Shown here: positions 29,100-38,420 of the stretch, piece by piece
Numbering within the stretch: the stretch's first letter is position 1
How the letters are laid out: each line of letters starts with the position of its first letter
IMG/VR virus record: IMGVR_UViG_3300032020_000007
Coordinates: 1 to 49,937 of that record
DNA from: a virus
Direction: 5' to 3' (one strand)
Length of the DNA stretch: 49,937 bases
Notes under the pieces: generated by a model
Databases searched by the model: none
What the model saw: the letters and a program-made list of their open reading frames with translations, nothing else
Told to the model about the DNA's origin: nothing
Translations under genes and position numbers: made by a program

Positions 29100-29912
29100 A
29101 TGGCTAAACTTACCTTGACGTATGAAGCGCTTTATAATGCTTTGGCAAGATTTCTGCATCAACAGAAGCCAAGCAAGTTTTATGAAAGTATTACTGATAA
29201 AACAGACGACCCACAAACTGCGATTATTAAAGATATTTGTGCTCGTGGTTATCGTCAGTTTCTTTATCCTGTTGATGACCAAACTGGTAAAGAACATCTG
29301 TGGAATTTTTTGAAACAGTATTTAACAATAAATTTACTGCCAAATAAGTGGAAATATGCTTTGCCGGAGAATTTTTCGGAAATACTTACAGACCCCTCTT
29401 TCAGTGATGAAGATGGTTGTTATCAATTAACAAAAATAACACCAGAGCAGCTTATTGATTTGAGGGTTGGTTCTGTTAAATGTGCAATACCTTCTTATTA
29501 TGCTGTTACGGTATCAAATTATGATTTAGAAACGGGCACTTTCTATGAATTTTGGGTTTATGGAGAGCCAAGTTCGTCTTATGTTTTACAATTCTTTTAT
29601 AAAATAGACCCGTTAAAACCAGAATCAACTACACATTATTTGGTAGGTGGGATTAAAGCAACAGAAGCTATTATGGAAAATTGTTTTGCTATTGCAGAAC
29701 AACAGGAATTGAATGTTATAGGAATACATACACAGCTTGCTCATAAATTGACACAAGATTTAATTAGAGTGGATGTAGGTCAGGAAACAAAAACTGTGTT
29801 AGGAAATATGTTTAGCGGGGATTTTGAATCCTATTATGTGAGGGGAGACAATTCAAAATTTTCCCTGACCAATCTTTATAGTGGTGAAGGAACATCTTTT
29901 ACAGAACCGTAG
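29100..29912 (+). CDS. Head-to-tail adaptor protein (copy 2)
   Basis: The 270-residue paralog of 28337-29098 carries the matching block RGYRQFLYPVD, then WKYALPENF. One base separates the two genes. The copies have diverged strongly, so they probably have distinct places in the neck or tail. See the paired entry for the family argument. Confidence 0.75.
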   Translation: MAKLTLTYEALYNALARFLHQQKPSKFYESITDKTDDPQTAIIKDICARGYRQFLYPVDDQTGKEHLWNFLKQYLTINLLPNKWKYALPENFSEILTDPSFSDEDGCYQLTKITPEQLIDLRVGSVKCAIPSYYAVTVSNYDLETGTFYEFWVYGEPSSSYVLQFFYKIDPLKPESTTHYLVGGIKATEAIMENCFAIAEQQELNVIGIHTQLAHKLTQDLIRVDVGQETKTVLGNMFSGDFESYYVRGDNSKFSLTNLYSGEGTSFTEP

Positions 29913-29940
29913 AATCTAATTTTTATTGAAAGGTAAAATA

Positions 29941-30303
29941 ATGAGTGCTGGAAATCAATATGAATGGTTACGAATGTTGGATAAAGGTAAGAAAACTGTA
30001 ATTGCTACTTGCACATTAAAGGTGGGCACAGACGATAATTTGTTTATGGTAGATAACCCTGTTATTGTTGCTGACCCTGCTGCGGATGTTACAATTACTG
30101 TGCCGGATGGTGTGAAAGCAGGACAGCAAGTATTTATTGCTAATAAGACCAATTCTGGCGCTAAAACATTAACATTAAGTGTTTCAAAGCATTATACATC
30201 AAGCCCAGAAACATTTACAATAAGCACAGAAGGACAATGCTTGCTTCTTATGTGGGATGGAGAACGTTGGTCAACAATGGGCGGAAATGCCACCGCTACA
30301 TAG
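29941..30303 (+). CDS. Structural protein (120 aa)
   Basis: The ATG at 29941 follows AAAGG at good spacing; an ATG further upstream would add five residues. The product is beta-rich (VADPAADVTITVPDGVKAGQ), ending GERWSTMGGNA, like small head- or tail-fibre domains. The role is unknown. Confidence 0.6.
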   Translation: MSAGNQYEWLRMLDKGKKTVIATCTLKVGTDDNLFMVDNPVIVADPAADVTITVPDGVKAGQQVFIANKTNSGAKTLTLSVSKHYTSSPETFTISTEGQCLLLMWDGERWSTMGGNATAT

Positions 30304-30315
30304 AAGGAGTTTATT

Positions 30316-30540
30316 ATGGGATGGTTCACAAATAAAGATTCTTATGGTAGTAAAAACGAATATCTGGTTTATTATAAACAGTTAAGAAGTCAAAATCAAC
30401 TGCCAATGACTTATGCACAGTGGTTAATAAATCAAAAGAAAAAAAGTAAAACTACGCTCAAAACCAAAGCAGTGTCAAAAGAATTAAGTGCTGGTGGATT
30501 AACACAAACAGAGATAAATAAACTGCGTGGTATAAAGTAA
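30316..30540 (+). CDS. Small basic protein (74 aa)
   Basis: Lys-rich, helical in its second half (QKKKSKTTLKTKAVSKE), with an AAGGAG ribosome binding site. Function is unknown; it may be an internal or tail-associated part. Confidence 0.65.
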   Translation: MGWFTNKDSYGSKNEYLVYYKQLRSQNQLPMTYAQWLINQKKKSKTTLKTKAVSKELSAGGLTQTEINKLRGIK

Positions 30541-30543
30541 AAA

Positions 30544-30558
30544 GCAGGGCTTCCCTGC
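30544..30558. terminator. GC hairpin between tail genes
   Basis: GCAGGG-CTT-CCCTGC forms a six-base-pair stem. A run of A precedes it and CTT follows, so it could end transcription weakly in either direction. The same 15 bases, reverse-complemented, occur at 44272-44286. Confidence 0.4.
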
Positions 30559-30580
30559 CTTAAAGAAAGTAGAGGTTTAT

Positions 30581-30679
30581 ATGGTTGCTGGATTGATTGG
30601 TTTTATAGTGGGGATTATATTTTATCCTGTAATGAAAGCATTATTTGTTAGATTGTTAAAGAAAGCCGAAAAGAACTAA
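30581..30679 (+). CDS. Single-span membrane peptide (32 aa)
   Basis: A hydrophobic stretch (GLIGFIVGIIFYPVMKALFV) is followed by a Lys-rich end. Its TAA overlaps the ATG of the next gene (TAATG). AGAGG lies upstream. Function is unknown. Confidence 0.5.
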   Translation: MVAGLIGFIVGIIFYPVMKALFVRLLKKAEKN

Positions 30680-30906
30680 TGGCTTATCAAGAAATACAAT
30701 TACCAATTCAGGGCAAATCAACAGGCCTGGCCGCAACAAAAGAGAATGTTTTAACAAGCGGTTATTGCCTTAATATAAGACCTCGTGATACACTTGAGCG
30801 GCGTATTAGATTAGGCAAAAGGCCTGGATTAAAGAAAGCATATAGTCAGCAAATCGGCGGTGGAACGATAATAGTTTGGTTAGGTTCAATTACAACGGTA
30901 GATTAA
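30679..30906 (+). CDS. N-terminal piece of the tail nozzle protein (75 aa)
   Basis: The product reads like the start of a podoviral nozzle or tail-tubular B protein: NIRPRDTLERRIRLGKRPGL is the typical opening with its RPGL motif. It stops at 30906, and the next gene, in the +1 frame, begins at 30908. The main body of the nozzle lies in that gene, so the protein is split here. Confidence 0.65.
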   Translation: MAYQEIQLPIQGKSTGLAATKENVLTSGYCLNIRPRDTLERRIRLGKRPGLKKAYSQQIGGGTIIVWLGSITTVD

Positions 30907-30907
30907 A

Positions 30908-33472
30908 ATGTCTAATATCATTTATACAGGCGGGGCAATTTCTGGTGGGAAACATCTGTGGAAAATTTTAGATAATGGAACTACTCTTTCAACTTTAAGT
31001 AGTCATACTTTATCTGGAACTATAAATGCTTTAGCGTATTCTTCTGCAACAAATAGATTATATATTGCTATTGAGAGTTCTGTTTATTGTTATACTGCCG
31101 ATATTTTACCAGTAACTTCTTGGGGAACAAACGGTTCTATTGATGTGGGAGCTACTGTTAATGGTCTGGCTGTAAATAATAATGATTATTTAGCAGTGGC
31201 TCACGGTGTGGCGGATACAAATAAAAGAATTAGTTTATATTCTAATACGGGAACTCTTATTTGGAGAAGCACTGTATTTGGAACAAATACGACAGGAAAA
31301 GATGTTTCATTTGATTTGGCCGGTAATATAAATGCTTGCACTCTTGGTGGTGCGTCTGGGCAATACGAAGCAGCTTGTTTGAAATTAACAGATGGTTCAC
31401 TTCAAGTTGGGTACACTACAAAAGCTGCTTCGGGAGCGAATAGTTACGCCATAAGTTCATCCAAGACGGTTTCTGGTATTTGTTATTATTTAACTTCTTA
31501 TACCAGCTCTATTCTTTATTGTTATAATGGTTCTGGAAATCAGGTATTTTCCAAAGGTTTGGCAGGAAGCACGGTTAGAGATGTTTATCATTTGAACGGT
31601 GTATCTTTAGTTTTAGTAGCAGATTCAACAACATTAAGAAGTTGGGCAGATTCGGATGGAAGTAATCCACAATCTGTGGATACTTCAATAAGTTTAACAA
31701 AACTTGGCAGCAATTCAAATAATGAAATATACTGTATAGGAGCAGTTGGCAATATAAAAGTTTATAATTCAAGTTTATTTTTACAACGTAGTGCATCTCC
31801 TTCTACTGCTTCATTAAATGATATTCAAGTAGTTCCTTATGCAACACCAACAGATAAAACATATTCTAAAAAACTGATTAGTATTGCTGGTAATCAAGTA
31901 TGGTATGAATCTGCTGTTGATACAATGTCAGAATTAACGGCTGCAAATGGTGCAGTAGAATGTATTTTACCATTAGAAGCTATTGAAGCATACCAAAAGC
32001 TATTTATAGTTAATGGCACAAATAAAAAAGTTATAGATGCCGTAAATACAAAAATAAATACAGCAGACGCAGGCGCAAATCCTTGCACATTTGGAATGAC
32101 ATTAACTGGTGGGACGTCTGGCGCACAAATGATAGTTGATTATGTTGATGGTGTAACAGATAATGCTGCTGCAAATGTATATGGTTATAGAACAACCACT
32201 GCCACATTTTCTTCCGGCGAAACAGTAACAGGAACAAATAGTGCAGGTAATGCTGTTTCATTTGTAACATCTGCTGCGGAAACAGCGCCAACACCACCCC
32301 ATTGGTATAATTGGACAGTATTTGGTAATGACACTACAAATTATGGCACAATGCCAAGTTCATCTTCTTTGATTGCATTATATAGAGGCAGAATAGTATT
32401 CAACGATGATTTAAGACCACAAGCTTGGTATATGACTAAAGTAGGAAATCCTTTTAAGATTAAATATGATTATGCTAATGATGGGGATTTATCGGGATTA
32501 TCTTTTGCTAATAATTTAGTAGGTGTGTTAGGGGACATATTAACAGCTTTAATTGCTTATAAAGACGATTTACTTATTTTTGGTTGTGCTAATTCTATAT
32601 GGCTTTTGGTAGGAGACCCATTAGCAAGTGGCCAATTAGCACAAATAACAGATACTACTGGAATATGGGGAAGCAGGGCTTGGTGTATAGATGATAAACG
32701 CAATCTTTATTTCTTTGGAAATGATGGTGTTTATCGTATGCCTATATCTGAAACTACTTCTCCGCCAGAAAATATATCAAAGACTCAATTACCGGAATTA
32801 GTAAAAGATTGGGATTTAGATAAATCTTTACATAGAGTTAAATTATCTTTTGACCCCGTAAATTATGGTATTTTGGTTACAAAAACTACACTTGCAGACG
32901 GCACTTGTGAAGGATATTGGTATGATTTAACTGCAAAAGGTTGGTTTCCTGAATCTTATCCCCCAAGTTGCGGTATATTTTCTTCATATTTTTATCCCGC
33001 AATTGATGAAACATATAGAAAATTTCTTGTTGGTTGCAATGATGGGTATATCAGGGAATTTGATTGGTCAACAAAAAATGATGCAACTACCAGTTCTACG
33101 ACAGCAATAAATAGTTATCTTTCTATTATTAAACCATTAACTAATGATGATAGTAAAGAAGGGTTGTTACAAAGTATGAATGTAGTATTGGCGGGGGGAG
33201 CATCAAGCGGTGCATTTGCTGATACAGATGCCCTATCTTATGCTTTGTATAAAGGCAATGATGCTGAAACAGTTCTTGAAGATATTATTGATGATACTGC
33301 AACTGCATTTGCGTTTCAAAGTGGCACTTGGACAGGTACAGGTGAAAAAGATAGAATAAGACCTCGAATGAAAGGAACTTATATGGGTCTTAAACTTTAT
33401 AATAGCACTGCTTCACAAACATTTGCAATAGAAAAATTATTTTGTGATATTTATGAACGTGGAGAAAAGTAA
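30908..33472 (+). CDS. Tail nozzle / tail-tubular B-like protein, main part (854 aa)
   Basis: A long beta-rich protein with propeller-like repeats in its first half (many short strands with Gly/Asn turns) and, near the C-terminus, the segment RGRIVFNDDLRPQAWYMTK, typical of nozzle proteins that form the end of the podoviral tail. It lacks the usual N-terminal RPGL section, which is encoded separately just upstream. TAAAATG joins the two genes. It would form the DNA exit channel. Confidence 0.75.
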   Translation: MSNIIYTGGAISGGKHLWKILDNGTTLSTLSSHTLSGTINALAYSSATNRLYIAIESSVYCYTADILPVTSWGTNGSIDVGATVNGLAVNNNDYLAVAHGVADTNKRISLYSNTGTLIWRSTVFGTNTTGKDVSFDLAGNINACTLGGASGQYEAACLKLTDGSLQVGYTTKAASGANSYAISSSKTVSGICYYLTSYTSSILYCYNGSGNQVFSKGLAGSTVRDVYHLNGVSLVLVADSTTLRSWADSDGSNPQSVDTSISLTKLGSNSNNEIYCIGAVGNIKVYNSSLFLQRSASPSTASLNDIQVVPYATPTDKTYSKKLISIAGNQVWYESAVDTMSELTAANGAVECILPLEAIEAYQKLFIVNGTNKKVIDAVNTKINTADAGANPCTFGMTLTGGTSGAQMIVDYVDGVTDNAAANVYGYRTTTATFSSGETVTGTNSAGNAVSFVTSAAETAPTPPHWYNWTVFGNDTTNYGTMPSSSSLIALYRGRIVFNDDLRPQAWYMTKVGNPFKIKYDYANDGDLSGLSFANNLVGVLGDILTALIAYKDDLLIFGCANSIWLLVGDPLASGQLAQITDTTGIWGSRAWCIDDKRNLYFFGNDGVYRMPISETTSPPENISKTQLPELVKDWDLDKSLHRVKLSFDPVNYGILVTKTTLADGTCEGYWYDLTAKGWFPESYPPSCGIFSSYFYPAIDETYRKFLVGCNDGYIREFDWSTKNDATTSSTTAINSYLSIIKPLTNDDSKEGLLQSMNVVLAGGASSGAFADTDALSYALYKGNDAETVLEDIIDDTATAFAFQSGTWTGTGEKDRIRPRMKGTYMGLKLYNSTASQTFAIEKLFCDIYERGEK

Positions 33473-34467
33473 TGCCAGTTACAACTTATGACCCCAATCA
33501 ACTGATAAATCAATACTATACTGCTGCTCAAACAGCCTATGCCGCTAATTTGAAAAGACAGCAACAGGCAGAATCAATTTATGATAAAATTATAGCAATG
33601 TATGGAGAAGGCGGGACTTATGGTGCTGGCTATCTTAAACAATTAGCTGGTGAAAAGGTGCAGGATGTGGGTAAAGTAAGTCAAGCGGCTATCGGTAAAG
33701 GTTTATATGGACTTCGTGATTATGGCGCTGAATGGGAAGCCACTGTTGGTGAGCCAGGCAGATTAAAACTTGAAGATATTAAAATGGAAAGATTATCTTC
33801 GGCCTTAACATCAAAAGCAGGATTTTTATCAAGTATTAGTGAACCTTATCCTGATTATGGCACATTACAACAGGCGTTGACGGCAGCGGGTTCAATTCCT
33901 CGTGGTGGGATTGCTGGAACGACTACAACTGGCGGGGGTGCGGGCACTTCTTTGTGGGGTAGAGATGTGTTAAGTATGCCAACAGGTGGTACTTATGCAG
34001 GTGCGCCAACAACTCCTGAATCATATTATGGGCCTACACAAAAAGCAACAGCAGCCAGAGTTGCAGCAGGGGGAGAAACTCCTGAAATTACAATGGCACA
34101 AGGATATGGTCCTGCATTTCAAGCTCCTGAAACAACCCCATCACCGGCAATTAGTGGTGCTGCCGTTATGGGAACGCCAGGACTAATACCGCCCGCCTAT
34201 GGGGGTGCTTTAATACCACAAGGACCAATTAAAGGAACAACTGCTGGTGCAGCAACTGCTGTGCCAAAATATCTAACAGATGCTTATGGTAAAGAAGTTA
34301 CAGGACAAAGTGCTGCATTTGCTACTTTTCTCGTTAATACAGGAAAAATGCCAGCAACAACTAATGTGGCTTCTTGGGCACCTGGCCATATAAGCCAATT
34401 TGTTGCTGCTCAAAAAGCATTTAAGACACAATCATCTTATGGTGGTTTTCAAACGTTAGGTGGTTAA
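33472..34467 (+). CDS. Internal virion or tail protein (331 aa)
   Basis: The first 100 residues are helical (AANLKRQQQAESIYDKI), the rest is Gly/Thr/Pro-rich and low in complexity (GIAGTTTTGGGAGTS). It follows the nozzle gene with a one-base overlap. Such proteins in podoviruses are ejected or line the neck; the precise role here is unknown. Confidence 0.6.
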   Translation: MPVTTYDPNQLINQYYTAAQTAYAANLKRQQQAESIYDKIIAMYGEGGTYGAGYLKQLAGEKVQDVGKVSQAAIGKGLYGLRDYGAEWEATVGEPGRLKLEDIKMERLSSALTSKAGFLSSISEPYPDYGTLQQALTAAGSIPRGGIAGTTTTGGGAGTSLWGRDVLSMPTGGTYAGAPTTPESYYGPTQKATAARVAAGGETPEITMAQGYGPAFQAPETTPSPAISGAAVMGTPGLIPPAYGGALIPQGPIKGTTAGAATAVPKYLTDAYGKEVTGQSAAFATFLVNTGKMPATTNVASWAPGHISQFVAAQKAFKTQSSYGGFQTLGG

Positions 34468-34477
34468 ATAAAGCAAT

Positions 34478-35173
34478 ATGAGTCGAATTGGAATACCTAA
34501 ATCTGTTGGGAAAGATGTTCGGATTTGTTTGCAGAAATTTGCTACTGCTCTTGATAAAAATAAGAGCCCAGAACTTACGTCTTTTATATTATCAGATTTA
34601 ACTGCGTCCAGATTAGTTTATAGTGATTCTAATAAATTATTAACAAGTCTAAATGCTTTGACCAATAATAGTATTTTATTAGGTTCATCTACTACTCTTA
34701 TTACTTCATTAGGTGCTGCAACAAATGGTCAATTACCAATAGGCAGCACGGGTGCTGCACCTGTTCTGGCCGCTTTAAGTGAAGGCGAGGGAATAGATAT
34801 AACCAATGGTGCTGGTTCTATTACAATAGCGGGAGAGGACGCTACTGTTACTAATAAAGGCATAGCCAGTTTTAATACAACCGATTTTACAGTAACAAAC
34901 GGTGCTGTATCTATTCAAGATTCGGGTATTGCACATTCTGGATTGACCGGCACACACAATTTAACAACTGATATTGACCATAACACAATTACGAATTACG
35001 ATGTTAATAAACACTTTTTACAAAGTGATATAACAAATATATCGTCTGGATTAACAGGAACATTAAAAGTGGCAAGCGGTGTTTTAAGTATTGTTACGCC
35101 GTGTGCCGATAATACTTATGCAAATCCTACCAGTATTTCAACTGTTGGCGGGATAATTACAGCAATTTCATAG
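34478..35173 (+). CDS. Tail fibre-like protein (231 aa)
   Basis: After a short helical start the sequence is rich in Thr, Ser, Asn and Gly with strand-like repeats ([20 protein letters not shown], then [11 protein letters not shown]), the usual look of trimeric fibre shafts. It probably binds the host surface or links to a binding protein. Confidence 0.65.
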   Translation: MSRIGIPKSVGKDVRICLQKFATALDKNKSPELTSFILSDLTASRLVYSDSNKLLTSLNALTNNSILLGSSTTLITSLGAATNGQLPIGSTGAAPVLAALSEGEGIDITNGAGSITIAGEDATVTNKGIASFNTTDFTVTNGAVSIQDSGIAHSGLTGTHNLTTDIDHNTITNYDVNKHFLQSDITNISSGLTGTLKVASGVLSIVTPCADNTYANPTSISTVGGIITAIS

Positions 35174-35181
35174 GAGAAAAA

Positions 35182-35703
35182 ATGGGCGAAAGACTTGTTA
35201 ATATATCAAATAGTAAAATAGTATCAAGTCAAGATTTATGGCAACTTATTGGAACTATAAGTGTGGCAGGAACTACGTTGGCAGTAGGCAGTCGTGCCTG
35301 GTCGGATGTAAAATCTTATTTTGCAACTGCAAGTACTGCATATCTTGCCTGGGATGTTCCAATAGGTGCTTATGGTGTAGAATTTAGATTTCAAACAACT
35401 ACCGATGCTGATGCAGATGTTGTTGAAATTTGGGGTGCTTGTGGTAAAGACCATTTTACACTGCTTGCAACTTTAACCTTAACAGGTGGCACACAAGAAG
35501 GGGATAGTTCATTAGTATTTGTAGATACTATTGTAGCAAGCACAGAGAATTTAGTTAATAGTGGCAAGGTAATGGATTCTGCTGCTAATAGGATATGTAG
35601 ATATGCAGTAGATTTATGTGGATATAGCAAACTTTTATTTATTTCTACAACCCTACAAGCCAGTACTGGACTAACAATACAAGGCAGAATAGTTACAGGA
35701 TAA
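35182..35703 (+). CDS. Virion surface protein (173 aa)
   Basis: Beta-rich, with a Thr/Ser-rich composition and no recognised motif. It lies between fibre-like genes and has AGGAG upstream. A tail-fibre or decoration role is likely by context only. Confidence 0.6.
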   Translation: MGERLVNISNSKIVSSQDLWQLIGTISVAGTTLAVGSRAWSDVKSYFATASTAYLAWDVPIGAYGVEFRFQTTTDADADVVEIWGACGKDHFTLLATLTLTGGTQEGDSSLVFVDTIVASTENLVNSGKVMDSAANRICRYAVDLCGYSKLLFISTTLQASTGLTIQGRIVTG

Positions 35704-35707
35704 TATA

Positions 35708-36256
35708 ATGAGCATACTTAAAGATTATTATTACGCTTCAGATAATTTATCTTCTTCTTCAATTTATAAAGAGAATTGGCAAGCACAAACTTTTACTACT
35801 ACTGAATCTTATAAGATTAAAAAAATACGATTAAAAATGCGAAGAAGAAGTTATTCCGCCATTATTACTATTTCCGTGCAAGGAACAGATATAAATGGAA
35901 AGCCAGATGGTGTGGATTTGGATTATGTATCATTTGATGATTCTAATTTATCTGTTTGGCCTGCTGATGCTGCGTGGGCAGATATTCCTTTAAGTGGAAC
36001 TGTTTCTTTGAATATAAACACAAAATATGCTATTGTTATAAGAAATTCAAATTCTGTTTATCCACCTAATAATGATACGATTCATTGCATAGGATATACA
36101 CCTGGTGGTTATTTGAATGGTTCTCTTATGTGGTCAAGTGATAGTGGAGTAACTTGGACTGTTACAGCTGATGATTTGTTATTTGAAATTTGGAGCAGCG
36201 GGGGAATAATTAGAAATACAAGAAGATTTAGAGGATTGAGGGAAAAATATAGTTGA
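35708..36256 (+). CDS. Beta-sandwich domain protein (182 aa)
   Basis: The run AQTFTTTESYKIKKIRLKM, then SLNINTKYAIVI and a final GVTWTVTADDLLFEIW follow the pattern of a common secreted beta-sandwich domain found in surface proteins and phage adhesins. It ends with an Arg-rich tail. Host recognition is the likely role. Confidence 0.6.
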   Translation: MSILKDYYYASDNLSSSSIYKENWQAQTFTTTESYKIKKIRLKMRRRSYSAIITISVQGTDINGKPDGVDLDYVSFDDSNLSVWPADAAWADIPLSGTVSLNINTKYAIVIRNSNSVYPPNNDTIHCIGYTPGGYLNGSLMWSSDSGVTWTVTADDLLFEIWSSGGIIRNTRRFRGLREKYS

Positions 36257-36265
36257 GAATATAAA

Positions 36266-36493
36266 ATGAGAAATAGATTTGCTGCTGGTGGTGTTGAAAA
36301 TTTTGATTCTGCTGAACCTGCGGATGGTAAATCAAACGGAACTGCGGGCGTGGCTACAATAGGAAGTGAAGGCAGAATATATTTTTATACAGAAGGACAA
36401 AAGTATTATATTACAGGAACATTGGTAAGTGCGCCAACAGGGCTTGCTGGAACACCAATAGGATTATTATTAGTTTTAACATATTCGGAGTAG
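36266..36493 (+). CDS. Small structural protein (75 aa)
   Basis: A Gly/Ala-rich, beta-like sequence (GRIYFYTEGQKYYITGTL) with a hydrophobic end. Function unknown; context suggests a virion part. Confidence 0.55.
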   Translation: MRNRFAAGGVENFDSAEPADGKSNGTAGVATIGSEGRIYFYTEGQKYYITGTLVSAPTGLAGTPIGLLLVLTYSE

Positions 36494-36496
36494 AAA

Positions 36497-38137
36497 ATGG
36501 CCGATAATTTGACAATAACCCAGGGTAGCGGAACAACTATTGCAACTGACCAAGTTGGAACTGTTCATTATCAAAAAGTAAAATTGATAGACGGAACTGC
36601 CGATAGTGAAACTCCTATTGCAGGCGGAGCAAATGGCCTTGTAGTAGATTTAACAGGCAATGTTGGTGAAGAAATAGGCAATGTAGTTATTACTTCTGGT
36701 GGTGGCGGAACAGAATATAATGAAGATACACCACATAGCACAGGTGCTATTGGTAAAGTAGCTTTAGTTGTTAGACAAGACGTTGCCGCACAGTTGGCAA
36801 CGACAGATGGTGATTATTCCATTCTTATAAATGACGCCAATGGCAGATTACATACTTTAGATGCTAATTCAGCAAGTATTAAAACAGCAGTTGAAACTAT
36901 TGATAATGCCATATCTGGCAATGAAATGCAAGTAGATATAGTTGCAGCATTGCCTGCTGGCACAAATGCAATAGGCAAATTAGCCGCTAATACTGGTGTT
37001 GATATAGGAGATGTTGATGTTACTACTTTACCCGCAATTACGATAGCAGCAGCACAAACATTAGCAACAGTTACAGCCATTACTAACGTAGTTCACGTTG
37101 ACGATAACGCCTCTACCATAAGTATTGATGATGGAGCTGGGGCAATAACAGTAGATTTTGCTGGAACAGCGCCGCCTATTGGTGCTGGTGTTGAAGCAAC
37201 TGCGTTAAGAGTAACTCTTGCTACCGATTCCACAGGTGTAGTAAGTATTGATGATAATGGTGGTGCTATTACAGTGGACGGCTCATTAACAACTGTAAGT
37301 GCTGTTACTGCTATTACTAACGCACTTCCGGCAGGTACTAATGCAATAGGTAAGTTGGCCGCAAATAGTGGAGTAGATATTGGTGATGTTGATGTTGCTT
37401 CTATGCCAGCAGATACATTTGCTGCTGATGCACAGGCGTATGGTAAAGGTTTGCTTTGTCAGGGTGATGATGGTACTGACAGGCACGCTATGCTTGTTGA
37501 CGCCAGTGGGCATTTACAAGTGGATGTTTTAAGCGGTGGCGGCGGCGGCGTATTAACAAAATCTGTTGCTTCTATTACAGATTGGACTGCCGTTGCTCAA
37601 AATACTGTGGCTGAAAGTGCTACTTATGATGTGTCTGGTTGTTATGAATCTCATTTATGTATTCAGGCATTTTTGGATACTACAACGGCACATACTGGAA
37701 CAGAGTTTATAGTTCAAATTTCTTCTAATACAACAGGAGATGAGGATTGGCAGGATTTTACAAAATTTACAGGACTTGTCGGAACGGCAGTAAAAGATGA
37801 TATTGAAGATAATCCTTTAGCACAAGGAGCAACTTCTATTACTTTAACTACCCACACCTATACTGTATTAGGTAAATGGTTGGCAATAGAGGATGCAACT
37901 TTAGTAAATAGTGAGCTGATTTATGAGGTTTCACAATCTGCAAATGCTGTGGTTATTCTTGATGGAACAACTAACGAACACGCCAATACTGCTGATACAT
38001 ATAATGTAGCTGAAACATATACAATTTTAATTCCTATATCGGCAAATAGAGTTAGGTTGCTTGTAAATAATACAACAGATTCGGATGGTTCAACATTAAA
38101 TTATAAAATAAGAATAAATAAGGTAACAGGAATATAA
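36497..38137 (+). CDS. Repeat-containing virion protein (546 aa)
   Basis: The first two thirds consist of Asp/Ala/Thr/Val-rich repeats. LPAGTNAIGKLAAN occurs twice, near residues 152 and 277, each followed by VDIGDVDV, and a related SIDD-G-AITVD motif recurs between them. The last third is a beta-rich domain (SCCYESHLCIQAF-like, ending RIRINKVTGI pattern). Such proteins are common near tail genes of podoviral phages; a fibre or head-decoration role is likely. Confidence 0.65.
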   Translation: MADNLTITQGSGTTIATDQVGTVHYQKVKLIDGTADSETPIAGGANGLVVDLTGNVGEEIGNVVITSGGGGTEYNEDTPHSTGAIGKVALVVRQDVAAQLATTDGDYSILINDANGRLHTLDANSASIKTAVETIDNAISGNEMQVDIVAALPAGTNAIGKLAANTGVDIGDVDVTTLPAITIAAAQTLATVTAITNVVHVDDNASTISIDDGAGAITVDFAGTAPPIGAGVEATALRVTLATDSTGVVSIDDNGGAITVDGSLTTVSAVTAITNALPAGTNAIGKLAANSGVDIGDVDVASMPADTFAADAQAYGKGLLCQGDDGTDRHAMLVDASGHLQVDVLSGGGGGVLTKSVASITDWTAVAQNTVAESATYDVSGCYESHLCIQAFLDTTTAHTGTEFIVQISSNTTGDEDWQDFTKFTGLVGTAVKDDIEDNPLAQGATSITLTTHTYTVLGKWLAIEDATLVNSELIYEVSQSANAVVILDGTTNEHANTADTYNVAETYTILIPISANRVRLLVNNTTDSDGSTLNYKIRINKVTGI

Positions 38138-38138
38138 T

Positions 38139-38417
38139 ATGGCAATGGTAAATATCACAAGAGTTTCTGTAAATAAAGTAATGGACGGAATGTTTGCCAT
38201 TACTTTGAATCTAACAGTTACTGAAAATTCTACAATTCTTATAGACTCTAATTTTACAGAAAATCATAAAATCAATAATTCTATAAGTTATACAGTAAAT
38301 AAATTTAAGGATAAAATGCAGAAATATATTGATGATTATAAAGCAAACCAGCAGATTTTTAACAGTTCTCAATTAAATTCTGCAATGACAAGTTTGAGAT
38401 ATTTATTGGTATATTAA
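38139..38417 (+). CDS. Hypothetical protein (92 aa)
   Basis: A beta-like N-terminus (MFAITLNLTVTENSTILID) is followed by a helical part (VNKFKDKMQKYIDDYKANQQ). One base separates it from the preceding gene. Function unknown; context suggests the virion. Confidence 0.6.
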   Translation: MAMVNITRVSVNKVMDGMFAITLNLTVTENSTILIDSNFTENHKINNSISYTVNKFKDKMQKYIDDYKANQQIFNSSQLNSAMTSLRYLLVY

Positions 38418-38420
38418 ATT

